From: HXMU1420-13 sp024742815
GTDB lineage: Bacteria > Bacteroidota > Rhodothermia > Balneolales > Balneolaceae
Reading direction: 5' to 3'
Assembly (NCBI GenBank): GCA_024742815.1
Contig: JANSXX010000008.1
Coordinates: 1-64,000, forward strand
Length of the DNA: 64,000 nt
Part shown: positions 33,741 to 40,890 of the stretch, one piece after another
How positions within the stretch are numbered: position 1 is the first letter of the stretch
Layout: each line of letters begins with the position of its first letter
Notes under the pieces: generated by a model
Seen by the model: the letters and a program-made list of their open reading frames with translations, nothing else
Database searches by the model: none
Told to the model about the DNA's origin: nothing
Position numbers and translations under genes: made by a program

Positions 33741-34595
33741 ATGAAATTTATTAAACCAAGTGAAATATCAAGCAAAATAATGACACTCATCGAAGAAAGT
33801 GACGAGTATGTCATTATTGTTTCACCATATGTTAAAATCTCAAAGTGGTATAAACTTCTTAAGAAATTTGACAACTTAAGTAATAGAAATATTCCGGTGG
33901 AATTCATTATTAGAGATGATCACACTAACCAAGCCTCATTTAATGAGCTTAATAAACTTGGTTTTAGATATCACGCAATAAAAGATTTGCATTGTAAGCT
34001 TTATTTGAACGAAAAATATGCAATCGTATCGTCAATGAATTTATTGCTTAGCTCGGAGATTAATTCTTTAGAATTAGCTTACCAAACAGAAACAGAAGCG
34101 GAGCTCAAAGAATTAACAGATTTCTGCAAAAGATATTTAAGCATTGATTTCTCTAACTCTTCGGGGTCTAATATATATGGAAATTGGTATGATTTTGTTT
34201 GCAAATCGATTAGTGAGAGTATTGGAAGAAACGTATCTATTCATCAAAAGAATGGGAGTATTGAGTTAAATACAGGTACAAACAATTATTCAGCTTTTAT
34301 CTGGAATGCTAAACATAATCATCTGCGGATTACAGGCATACTATCAGTCAAAGAGTATGAATATTTAACTGGTAACAAACAATTCATTCCTGAAGTAAAA
34401 GGAATGAATATTGAGTTGCAAAAAGGTGGAAAGGGATACTATGATACTATATGGGGGACGCTCGATTTTAAACTAAGAAGTAGAGATTTGAATAATGTTC
34501 TTGAAAAAGAAAAGACCATCATTTCGGATATAATTATAGAATTTATTTTAAAGATAGACGAATATAAACAATGGGTAAATCGCAATAACTTATAA
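33741..34595 (+). CDS. PLD-like (HKD) domain protein, AT-rich accessory gene
   Basis: 284 residues. The N-terminal domain (1-135) is phospholipase-D-like: IEESDEYVIIVSPYVKIS followed by HCKLYLNEKYAIVSSMNLLLSS. That gives HxK plus an acidic residue (Glu rather than Asp at the expected site) and an SxMN in place of GSxN. Only one such motif is present, as in dimeric PLD-type nucleases. The C-terminal 140 residues are unrecognised. Base composition is clearly AT-richer than uvrB on the left and the protease on the right, which suggests acquisition. Possible nuclease of a defence or stress function, but no partner gene is adjacent. Confidence 0.7.
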   Translation: MKFIKPSEISSKIMTLIEESDEYVIIVSPYVKISKWYKLLKKFDNLSNRNIPVEFIIRDDHTNQASFNELNKLGFRYHAIKDLHCKLYLNEKYAIVSSMNLLLSSEINSLELAYQTETEAELKELTDFCKRYLSIDFSNSSGSNIYGNWYDFVCKSISESIGRNVSIHQKNGSIELNTGTNNYSAFIWNAKHNHLRITGILSVKEYEYLTGNKQFIPEVKGMNIELQKGGKGYYDTIWGTLDFKLRSRDLNNVLEKEKTIISDIIIEFILKIDEYKQWVNRNNL

Positions 34596-34782
34596 GATTT
34601 GTTTGAGTTTCAAGAAGCGGTAGTCTTGTCTTAACTAAATGCTCCGGCAAAAAATGATAATCACGCTTTTACAGTAATTACGCTGTGTGTATTATCACCG
34701 AATCATTTAAAGAATATATCTTAATAACGAATTAGGGATATAATGAATCGCGTTCATCATATTCTTACCTCAAAATGGAACT

Positions 34783-35865
34783 ATGATGAACCGGTTTTTC
34801 GCAACACTTTTTATATGCCTGTTTGGTATTCATGCCTACGCACAGCGCGTAGTCCAAGATCTATATTTATCTAATCAGGAAGGAAACAGACCAAGTTGGT
34901 TTGTCGCTTATGCTAACGGTGATTACGAAACGGCATTTAATACAATGGCCGAACAAAATATTAAACCACCTAAGAACCAGTTTTTTACGAATGCATATCT
35001 TTATGCAAATCGCACCTCTATCATACTTGATTCTACTCCAAAAACTTGGGGTGATGATTTCTACAACAACTTTCCTAAAAGTACGGTTCAGTTTAATGTT
35101 GCGCAGTCAGTTACTCTGCCCCTAGATCGAAATCTATTTAAAGCTACGATTGGAGGTGACACACTTAACGTGGTTTTAGATACTGGTGGTCACGGAATTT
35201 CGATCTCCAAAAAGCTCGTAGAAAAATATAATCTGCCAACAGACACTTCCATTACCGGTACTTCTTATATGCCGGCCTTTAGAAGGGTTTCTACTACCAG
35301 CCCTACCATTATCGAGCGTTTAAATTTCGGAAACCTTGAATTAAATAACTTACGAGGCGAATTTACAATCGCGGTAGACGATGATGGGCAATTTCAATCC
35401 CAACAACAGTACGACGTTTTCATGGGATTGGATGTTTTAATTGGGTTGGTCGACTATGTAAGATTTGACTGGACGAAAGGTGAAATCACATTTTCAAATG
35501 AAGTGCTTGTAATGGATAACCCTCAACCATTTCTATTTTTTGATTCTAAACCTATTACGGTTCTACAATTAGCAAACACATCGTTAACCACCGTAATTGA
35601 TACAGGTTCTCCCGTTGATATTTTGAATTATGAGTTTTACAAAGATCATTATTCGAAAAAGGAAGAAAAGAAGTATGGGGATTATGGCTACAATCTTTAC
35701 ACGGTTCCAATAGCCATACAAAATTCGGAATTCGAATTAGGAGTGGCTGACTATATGGAAGGCTTCAATCTCAAATTAGACGAAGAAATGATTGACCTAA
35801 TCATTGGAACGGCTCATCAGCAGTTAACGATTGATATGAAGAACAATCTGTTTGAAATAAAATGA
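34783..35865 (+). CDS. Exported aspartyl protease-like protein with two DTG motifs
   Basis: 360 residues. A signal peptide (about 1-20, ATLFICLFGIHAYAQ) precedes two retropepsin-like lobes. Lobe one contains NVVLDTGGHGISI (near 130). Lobe two contains TTVIDTGSPVDILN (near 272). Two DTG motifs in one chain allow an intramolecular pepsin-type active site, whereas most bacterial retropepsin-like proteins carry one and dimerise. The N-terminal 100 residues have a TPR-like NGDYETAFNTMAEQN segment. Probably periplasmic. No operon partners. ATGATG start; the second ATG is equally possible. Confidence 0.82.
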   Translation: MMNRFFATLFICLFGIHAYAQRVVQDLYLSNQEGNRPSWFVAYANGDYETAFNTMAEQNIKPPKNQFFTNAYLYANRTSIILDSTPKTWGDDFYNNFPKSTVQFNVAQSVTLPLDRNLFKATIGGDTLNVVLDTGGHGISISKKLVEKYNLPTDTSITGTSYMPAFRRVSTTSPTIIERLNFGNLELNNLRGEFTIAVDDDGQFQSQQQYDVFMGLDVLIGLVDYVRFDWTKGEITFSNEVLVMDNPQPFLFFDSKPITVLQLANTSLTTVIDTGSPVDILNYEFYKDHYSKKEEKKYGDYGYNLYTVPIAIQNSEFELGVADYMEGFNLKLDEEMIDLIIGTAHQQLTIDMKNNLFEIK

Positions 35866-36015
35866 GTATTCATTAACTATGAAGCCCGGATTTAGTAACA
35901 GAGGTTATTTTTCAGAACCCTTGAAGGTTTCTCGCTTTCTAAATTCTATCCGAATGAAATATTGGGTTTTTTACTTCTAGCGAATAAAGCTTCCTGAGAA
36001 AGTAATTTACTTATT

Positions 36016-36267
36016 ATGGCAAAAATAGACGTTACTCATCTCTCTGATGATGAGCTTATCCATGAATTTAAGAGTATCACTGTTTCACCGTTAACCGATG
36101 CTTTTCTGATCGGGTTTCTGATTGGTATTATCATATTTAGCGTGATATATAATACTGTTGGTTTTCTAACCTTGATCCCGCTTTATTTGATTTATCTCTT
36201 CCTAAAAAAGCCGAAAAGGTATAAGGCATTAAAAGATGAAATTACCTCGCGTGGACTAAACGTATAA
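36016..36267 (+). CDS. Small two-helix membrane protein, unknown function
   Basis: 83 residues. A soluble N-terminal 28 residues (HLSDDELIHEFKSITVSP), two hydrophobic segments (about 29-47 and 50-66, FLIGFLIGIIIFSVIYN and LIPLYLIYLFL) and a basic C-terminal tail (KKPKRYKALKDEITSRG). The pattern recalls small Bacteroidota membrane proteins that begin with a 'DDELI' helix. Function unknown. It stands alone between the protease and the convergent MarR gene. Confidence 0.7.
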   Translation: MAKIDVTHLSDDELIHEFKSITVSPLTDAFLIGFLIGIIIFSVIYNTVGFLTLIPLYLIYLFLKKPKRYKALKDEITSRGLNV

Positions 36268-36417
36268 AATATAAAACCTGTAAAGTGTTGGTCGCGAATA
36301 ATCGTTAAGCTAAAAGAAGTGGGGCAAAAAAAGAGGGAGTAAGCGGATCAAGCCTACCCCCTGAGGGATTTATGGAGTTTTATTGAAATACACACAATAA
36401 ACCGATACCTCGGCCTT

Positions 36418-36867
36418 TTATTTTGTCTGCATTCCAACTTTTTTTGCAAGCTTACCCAGCTGCTCCAGCTCCTCAGGGTTTAAAACTTCAAATTCGGCAA
36501 CAATTCGTTCCAGATGTTTGGGGAAAAAGTCTTTGATAAATCGCTTTCCATCTTTTGTTAAACTTATAATCATTGCCCGGCGATCTTTAGGGTTTTTCGT
36601 TCGTTCTACCCAACCACTCTTTTCCAGATTATCAATTACCATTGTGATGTTGCCACCACTTTTCAGCAAACGTTCGCCCAATTCTTTCTGATTTTGTGGC
36701 CCCACATGCAGCAATGCTTCTAAAACACCAAACTGACTGATGGTTAGATTATTCTCGTTCAGATGCTGTAGAAGTCTGTTATTTAAACTCTCTGTTGATC
36801 GCATCAACTTAATAAACGTATTCAGCACCTGAACTTCTTTTTCTGTGCCTTTAAAATGGGTGGGCAT
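36418..36867 (-). CDS. MarR-family transcriptional regulator
   Basis: 149 residues. Winged helix-turn-helix at about 40-110: ISQFGVLEALLHVGPQNQKELGERLLKSGGNITMVIDNLEKSGWVERTKNPKDRRAMIISLTKDG. The last part is the characteristic wing. The flanking helices form the dimer. Such proteins usually repress efflux or stress genes and often themselves. An interrupted inverted repeat AATAGTT...AACTATT just upstream (36869-36906) may be its own operator. The target gene is not evident, since neighbours are xth (same strand, upstream) and the small membrane protein (convergent). Confidence 0.9.
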   Translation of the reverse strand: MPTHFKGTEKEVQVLNTFIKLMRSTESLNNRLLQHLNENNLTISQFGVLEALLHVGPQNQKELGERLLKSGGNITMVIDNLEKSGWVERTKNPKDRRAMIISLTKDGKRFIKDFFPKHLERIVAEFEVLNPEELEQLGKLAKKVGMQTK

Positions 36868-36868
36868 A

Positions 36869-36906
36869 AATAGTTAAATTATTGGTCTTACATATAACAA
36901 ACTATT
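36869..36906 (-). promoter_or_regulatory. Possible MarR autoregulatory operator
   Basis: AATAGTT (36869-36875) and AACTATT (36900-36906) form a 7-bp interrupted dyad with a 24-bp gap, 1-40 bp upstream of the MarR start codon. The wide spacing lowers confidence. Confidence 0.25.
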
Positions 36907-36922
36907 CTGATCTTTGTCAATA

Positions 36923-37690
36923 TCAGAGATCGTAAGTTATTGTAACGGGAGCGTGGTCAGAAATATCCCATTCTTTCTCGATTACTGCTTCATTGGCTTT
37001 TGCAGCAAGCGCTGGTGTTGCCATCTGATAATCGATCCGCCAACCTTTATTTTTTCCTTTTGAACCGGCTCGATAACTCCACCAGCTGTATAAATCTTTT
37101 TCTCCCGGATGCAGATTTCTAAATACATCTTCAAAACCGGTGGCTAGAAAATCGGTAACCCATGCGCGTTCTTCCGGCAAAAAGCCCGATGTTTTATGCT
37201 GTTTATCTGGATTGTGAATGTCGATGGCTTCATGACAAATATTAAAATCTCCACAAATCACTGTAGGCTTGTCATCAGAGACAAACTGTGCCGCCCATGA
37301 ATGAAAATCGGCCAAAAACTTCATCTTCATTTCCTGTCGAACATCTCCAGTTGTTCCACTCGGAAAATATGCAGAAACAACACGCAAAGCTTCATATTCG
37401 GCAGTTATCACACGTCCTTCGCCATCAATCCATTCAATACCCATCCCGTGCTTAATCTCAGGCACTTCATTTTTACTGAAAATTGCTACCCCGGAGTATC
37501 CTTTTTTCTCTGCCGAAAAGATATGTTGGTGATACTTTAATTCTCCGATTTCCGGTGGAATCTGTGTTTCGTCAGCTCTTAATTCCTGAATGCAAATTAT
37601 ATCCGGATTTGATTGCTCAACCCAATCAACAAAACCCTTTCTATGCGCTGCACGTACACCGTTTATGTTATAAGAACTGATTTTGATCAT
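36923..37690 (-). CDS. xth: Exodeoxyribonuclease III (AP endonuclease)
   Basis: 255 residues from the ATG at 37690, which shares one base with the tyrS stop (TGATG); a GTG one codon upstream is less likely. An AAAAGGAG ribosome binding site precedes it. Catalytic segments: SSYNINGVRAA, IICIQELRA (Glu), VSAYFPSG (Tyr), ICGDFNICHEAIDIHNP (Asp/Asn) and WDISDHAPVTITY (Asp-His). Cleaves at abasic sites and degrades 3' ends in base excision repair. Last gene of the yqeY-cvpA-tyrS-xth run. Confidence 0.95.
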   Translation of the reverse strand: MIKISSYNINGVRAAHRKGFVDWVEQSNPDIICIQELRADETQIPPEIGELKYHQHIFSAEKKGYSGVAIFSKNEVPEIKHGMGIEWIDGEGRVITAEYEALRVVSAYFPSGTTGDVRQEMKMKFLADFHSWAAQFVSDDKPTVICGDFNICHEAIDIHNPDKQHKTSGFLPEERAWVTDFLATGFEDVFRNLHPGEKDLYSWWSYRAGSKGKNKGWRIDYQMATPALAAKANEAVIEKEWDISDHAPVTITYDL

Positions 37691-38904
37691 CACACTCCTT
37701 TTAGTGTCGCGAATTTTCTCTTACCTACTTTCAATACTTTTTCGTCACCACTTTTGAGGGTAATCTCAAGATGAACGTCTTGCACCTTGTCGCCATCCAG
37801 ACTTACTCCACCTTGTTTAATAAGTCTACGAGTTTCACCGTTACTTGGCGAAAACTTTAGCTCCGAAATTATATCCATCAGTTTAGTTTCTTCCCCGGCT
37901 TTCACTTCAAATTCCGGGGCATCATCAGGAACTTGCTTATTAATCACCGTTTGTTCGAAATGATTTCGGGCTTCTTTTGCCGCTTCATCACCATGATATA
38001 ATGCAGTAATGGCAAAGGCTAAATCATGTTTTGCATTACGTGGATCGCGTTCTGCCTTTATTTTGATGGCCGGTAAATCCGCTACGGGTACGTCAGTCAC
38101 TAATTCGAAGTAGGTATAAATCAGATCATCCGGAATAGATAACGACTTGCCATACATGTTGTTAGGGTTTTCATCAATCCCAATATAATTGTCGTATGAT
38201 TTCGACATTTTTGCCGATCCGTCGGTACCAACAAGTAGTGGCATCATCAAACAAACCTGCGGCTCCAAGTCCATATCCTTTTGAAGCTGACGACCAACCA
38301 AAAGGTTAAATTTCTGATCGGTTCCACCTAACTCAACATCCGATTTTAGGTACACAGAATCCTGACCCTGAGCAAGCGGATACAAAAACTCGTGCAAAGA
38401 GATGGGCTCGTTGTTGTTAAAGCGTTTAGAAAAGTCGTCCCGCTCAATCATTCTGGCTACGGTCATTTTCGATGTGAGTCTAATCACATCCATAAAATCC
38501 ATACCGCCCAGCCAGTCGTTGTTATTCACTAACGTAAGTTTTTCAGAATCGAGAATTTTTGCAGCCTGCTCGATATATGTTTTGGCATTTTCCTCAACTT
38601 CTTCAAGCGTTAGAGGCGGCCGCGTTGTGTTCTGACCGGTTGGATCCCCAATCATTGCCGTAAAACCTCCTATAATCAAGATGGCTTCGTGTCCAAGATC
38701 CTGAAACTGTCTTAGTTTTCTAAGAATTACAGAATGCCCGAGGTGTAAATCCGGACGGGTTGGGTCAACACCCAATTTAATTTTTAGCGGTCTGTTTTCT
38801 TTACTTGATTGTTTGAGCTTCTCAACGAGTTCGTTTTCAGGAACAATTTCTACGGTTCCTCTTTTGATGATCTCCAGCTGTTCTTCTACTGGTAGAAATG
38901 CCAT
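37690..38904 (-). CDS. tyrS: Tyrosyl-tRNA synthetase
   Basis: 404 residues. Class Ic synthetase with the HIGH-type motif LHLGHSVILRKL, the substrate-pocket segment ELGGTDQKFNLLVGRQ, the KMSKS loop GSAKMSKSYDNYIGID and a C-terminal S4 RNA-binding domain (about 340-404, RLIKQGGVSLDGDKVQD). Length and motifs fit the TyrZ/TyrS-2-like bacterial type. Charges tRNA-Tyr in the cytosol. Its stop overlaps the xth start, and its start is 8 bp from the cvpA stop. Confidence 0.97.
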   Translation of the reverse strand: MAFLPVEEQLEIIKRGTVEIVPENELVEKLKQSSKENRPLKIKLGVDPTRPDLHLGHSVILRKLRQFQDLGHEAILIIGGFTAMIGDPTGQNTTRPPLTLEEVEENAKTYIEQAAKILDSEKLTLVNNNDWLGGMDFMDVIRLTSKMTVARMIERDDFSKRFNNNEPISLHEFLYPLAQGQDSVYLKSDVELGGTDQKFNLLVGRQLQKDMDLEPQVCLMMPLLVGTDGSAKMSKSYDNYIGIDENPNNMYGKSLSIPDDLIYTYFELVTDVPVADLPAIKIKAERDPRNAKHDLAFAITALYHGDEAAKEARNHFEQTVINKQVPDDAPEFEVKAGEETKLMDIISELKFSPSNGETRRLIKQGGVSLDGDKVQDVHLEITLKSGDEKVLKVGKRKFATLKGV

Positions 38905-38912
38905 GCGCGTAC

Positions 38913-39476
38913 TTAATTATCGTTTAAGATTGGTAGGTTTTCAATCGGATTGTATTTACTCAGATTCTCTTGAATCGTCTCGGTATAGTTTTCTGCTCCG
39001 GGGTAGATAAGAGCCACGGCATCGTAAGCCCAAGGCCCCATATAAATAATGTATGGATAAAGAACTGATTCATTTTTCACCTCTTCTTTGGGGATGTTAA
39101 AACCCGCAGCTAATAATAAAATGGTGCTTACAACGAGTCCACTTTTCACAAATCCAAAAATTGCTCCCAATACTCGATTTACCGTACTCAACTTCACTGC
39201 TTTAAGCAGCTCTTTAGTTAGATATCCAATAATTGCGACTATCGTTAACGTACCCAAAAAAATTAGCGCGGATGAGATAAACGGAATGTATGGGGAGGCG
39301 TTTTCTTCAAAAAATGGAGTAATGATTACTGCTAATGCATCCATGTATTTGAAAGTGAGAAAAATGGCGAGCGTAATGCCTACAATATTCAAAATCTCTT
39401 TTACAATTCCATTTACCGCACCTTTATAAATAAAGTAGAGTAATGGAACCGCAATTATGAGATCGAGAATGTGCAT
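38913..39476 (-). CDS. CvpA-family inner membrane protein
   Basis: 187 residues with four predicted membrane helices (about 4-22, 30-48, 62-82 and 104-126), beginning HILDLIIAVPLLYFIYKGAVNG, the classic CvpA start, and a second conserved part LLKAVKLSTVNRVLGAIFGFVKSGLVVSTIL. CvpA is linked to colicin V production in E. coli and more broadly to envelope homeostasis. Its start abuts the yqeY stop, so it is co-transcribed. Confidence 0.9.
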   Translation of the reverse strand: MHILDLIIAVPLLYFIYKGAVNGIVKEILNIVGITLAIFLTFKYMDALAVIITPFFEENASPYIPFISSALIFLGTLTIVAIIGYLTKELLKAVKLSTVNRVLGAIFGFVKSGLVVSTILLLAAGFNIPKEEVKNESVLYPYIIYMGPWAYDAVALIYPGAENYTETIQENLSKYNPIENLPILNDN

Positions 39477-39477
39477 A

Positions 39478-39936
39478 TCAGCCGTTTAGCTCCTCTTTCA
39501 CAAGTTGACTTACTAACGCGCCATCTGCTTTACCTCGTAACTGTCCCATGAGTGGCCCCATCACTTTTCCCATGTCCTGAGGACCGGCAGCTCCAACGGC
39601 TTCAATTTTTTGCTTAACAATGGCACGCACTTCATCTTCACTCATCATTTCAGGCAAATATGCTTCAATGATTTCGAGTTCAACTTTTTCATTGGCTGCT
39701 AAATCTTCCCGCCCGCCTTTTTCGAATTGATCGATGGACTCCTTGCGTTGTTTTGCCGCCTTTGTTATCACCTGAATAGCCGAAGCATCCGACAGACTTG
39801 CATCGCCACCTTTGCGTTCTGCGATTTCTGCCTCCATAAGTTTGGCTTTTAACGATCGAAGCACACGAAGTTTATCCGCGTCTTTGGCTTTCATTGCCTC
39901 TTTCAGGTCCGAAAATATTTGATCTTTTACCGACAT
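39478..39936 (-). CDS. GatB/YqeY domain-containing protein
   Basis: 152 residues from the ATG at 39936 (another ATG lies two codons upstream). The start SVKDQIFSDLKEAMKAKDADKLRVLRSLKAKLMEAEI and the central ASAIQVITKAAKQRKESIDQFEKGGREDLAANEKVELEIIEAYLPEMMSEDEV core are diagnostic; the end GQLRGKADGALVSQLVKEEL is the YqeY/GatB tRNA-binding-like tail. Role uncertain, possibly related to tRNA-dependent amidation or general tRNA binding. First gene of a four-gene unit. A terminator for the preceding ribosomal unit lies just upstream. Confidence 0.93.
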   Translation of the reverse strand: MSVKDQIFSDLKEAMKAKDADKLRVLRSLKAKLMEAEIAERKGGDASLSDASAIQVITKAAKQRKESIDQFEKGGREDLAANEKVELEIIEAYLPEMMSEDEVRAIVKQKIEAVGAAGPQDMGKVMGPLMGQLRGKADGALVSQLVKEELNG

Positions 39937-39966
39937 AATCATTGAATTAGGAGTTGGAAAATAAGC

Positions 39967-40002
39967 AAAAAAAAAGGCTACACAATCAACTTGTGTAACC
40001 TT
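39967..40002 (-). terminator. Terminator of the rpmB-rpmG-DUF4295 unit
   Basis: On the minus strand a stem AAGGTTACACAA/TTGTGTAGCCTT with a 5-nt loop is followed by nine T. It separates the ribosomal protein unit from yqeY. Confidence 0.9.
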
Positions 40003-40021
40003 AAAATCTTCAGGAAGTTAC

Positions 40022-40192
40022 TTAAGCTTTATTTTTTTGTATAAAGTCTTTTACGTTGTCCTGATCAACCATTGTTTCCTGGTAAGAAAATTTACCATTC
40101 GCATTTTTAGTCGAAATCACCACTTTTGCCATTCTGCGAGCGGATGCTTTAGCCTGTAATGCTTCTGAACCGAATACTTGTTTCTTGGCCAT
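40022..40192 (-). CDS. DUF4295 small protein
   Basis: 56 residues: MAKKQVFGSEALQAKASARR at the start, then MAKVVIS and an acidic/amide-rich C-terminus ending DFIQKNKA. This small basic protein, almost always encoded directly after rpmG in Bacteroidota, is of unknown function, perhaps ribosome associated. It begins 7 bp after the rpmG stop and ends just before the unit's terminator. Confidence 0.9.
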   Translation of the reverse strand: MAKKQVFGSEALQAKASARRMAKVVISTKNANGKFSYQETMVDQDNVKDFIQKNKA

Positions 40193-40199
40193 ATCTCAG

Positions 40200-40364
40200 T
40201 TACTTAATTTCTTTATGTACAGTATGCTTGCGAAGTACAGAGTTGTACTTTTTCAGTTGCATACGTTCTGTTTGTGTACGGCGATTTTTAGTAGTCACAT
40301 AACGAGAAGAACCCGGTTTTTCTGTGCACTCTAAAATCACTTGTACTCTATTACCTTTTGCCAT
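40200..40364 (-). CDS. rpmG: Ribosomal protein L33 (bL33)
   Basis: 54 residues: MAKGNRVQVILECTEKPGSS, then the signature RYVTTKNRRTQTERMQLKKY and a basic end HTVHKEIK. It has a single Cys (ECTE) and no CxxC pairs, so it is the zinc-independent form. Component of the large ribosomal subunit. It starts 3 bp after the rpmB stop. Confidence 0.95.
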   Translation of the reverse strand: MAKGNRVQVILECTEKPGSSRYVTTKNRRTQTERMQLKKYNSVLRKHTVHKEIK

Positions 40365-40367
40365 GGT

Positions 40368-40613
40368 TTATACGTGTTTTAAAAGGGTTCCTTTCTTACG
40401 CGCTTCCTTCAACACTTCGGTAATACCTTTTTTGTTGATGGTCTTCAACGTTTTGGCAGATACCTTTAACGTAATCCACTTATCCTCTTCAGGAACGTAG
40501 AAACGTCTTTTTTGTAAATTTAAATGGAAACGGTGTTTCGTCTTGTTGTTGGACTTCGAAGAACGGTAACCGTTCATCGCTTTTCTGCCCGTAATATCGT
40601 CTCTTCGCGACAT
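40368..40613 (-). CDS. rpmB: Ribosomal protein L28 (bL28)
   Basis: 81 residues: basic, MSRRDDITGRKAMNGYRSSKSNNKTKHRF (first part), RRFYVPEEDKWITLKVSAKTL and a KKGITEVLKEA end, all standard for bL28. Large-subunit protein near the E site. It is the first gene of the rpmB-rpmG-DUF4295 unit, transcribed divergently from gyrB. Confidence 0.96.
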   Translation of the reverse strand: MSRRDDITGRKAMNGYRSSKSNNKTKHRFHLNLQKRRFYVPEEDKWITLKVSAKTLKTINKKGITEVLKEARKKGTLLKHV

Positions 40614-40729
40614 TTGCTTACACTTTTCGTTTTTCAGATAGACACCAAAGATAAGGGAATTTTATCTTAATTCAATCCCATGAAGCACGAAAAGTTCTAA
40701 AAAGTTAAGTTTTCCACCAAAACCCCAAA

Positions 40730-40738
40730 TTATCCACA
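40730..40738 (+). promoter_or_regulatory. Consensus DnaA box in the rpmB-gyrB intergenic region
   Basis: TTATCCACA is a perfect DnaA box, in the 277-bp gap between the divergent rpmB and gyrB genes, about 150 bp from gyrB. A weaker TTTTCCACC lies at 40710. One box can mean DnaA control of gyrB or chance; it does not by itself make an origin. Confidence 0.45.
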
Positions 40739-40813
40739 TTAAAAACCGATTTAATTTTCATCAAATTTCGCCTGAGCCATTCAATCTTTACTTTTTTTGA
40801 TATACGAGCTGTC

Positions 40814-40821
40814 TATTTTTG
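40814..40821 (+). promoter_or_regulatory. Bacteroidota-type -7 element of gyrB
   Basis: TATTTTTG matches TAnnTTTG and lies 70 bp upstream of the gyrB ATG. A second TTTTTG sits directly downstream. No well-spaced -33 element was found (a TTTG is only 14 bp upstream). Confidence 0.4.
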
Positions 40822-40890
40822 TTTTTGCACGTAATAGCCCTATTTTCTGGCGTTAAAATACTCATCTAACAAAGCTATCACCCTTCTTAT

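Noticed and set aside
40614..40890. Replication origin next to gyrB
   Set aside because: Only one perfect DnaA box and one weak one, with no dnaA, dnaN or AT-rich unwinding cluster. Kept only as a DnaA-box observation.
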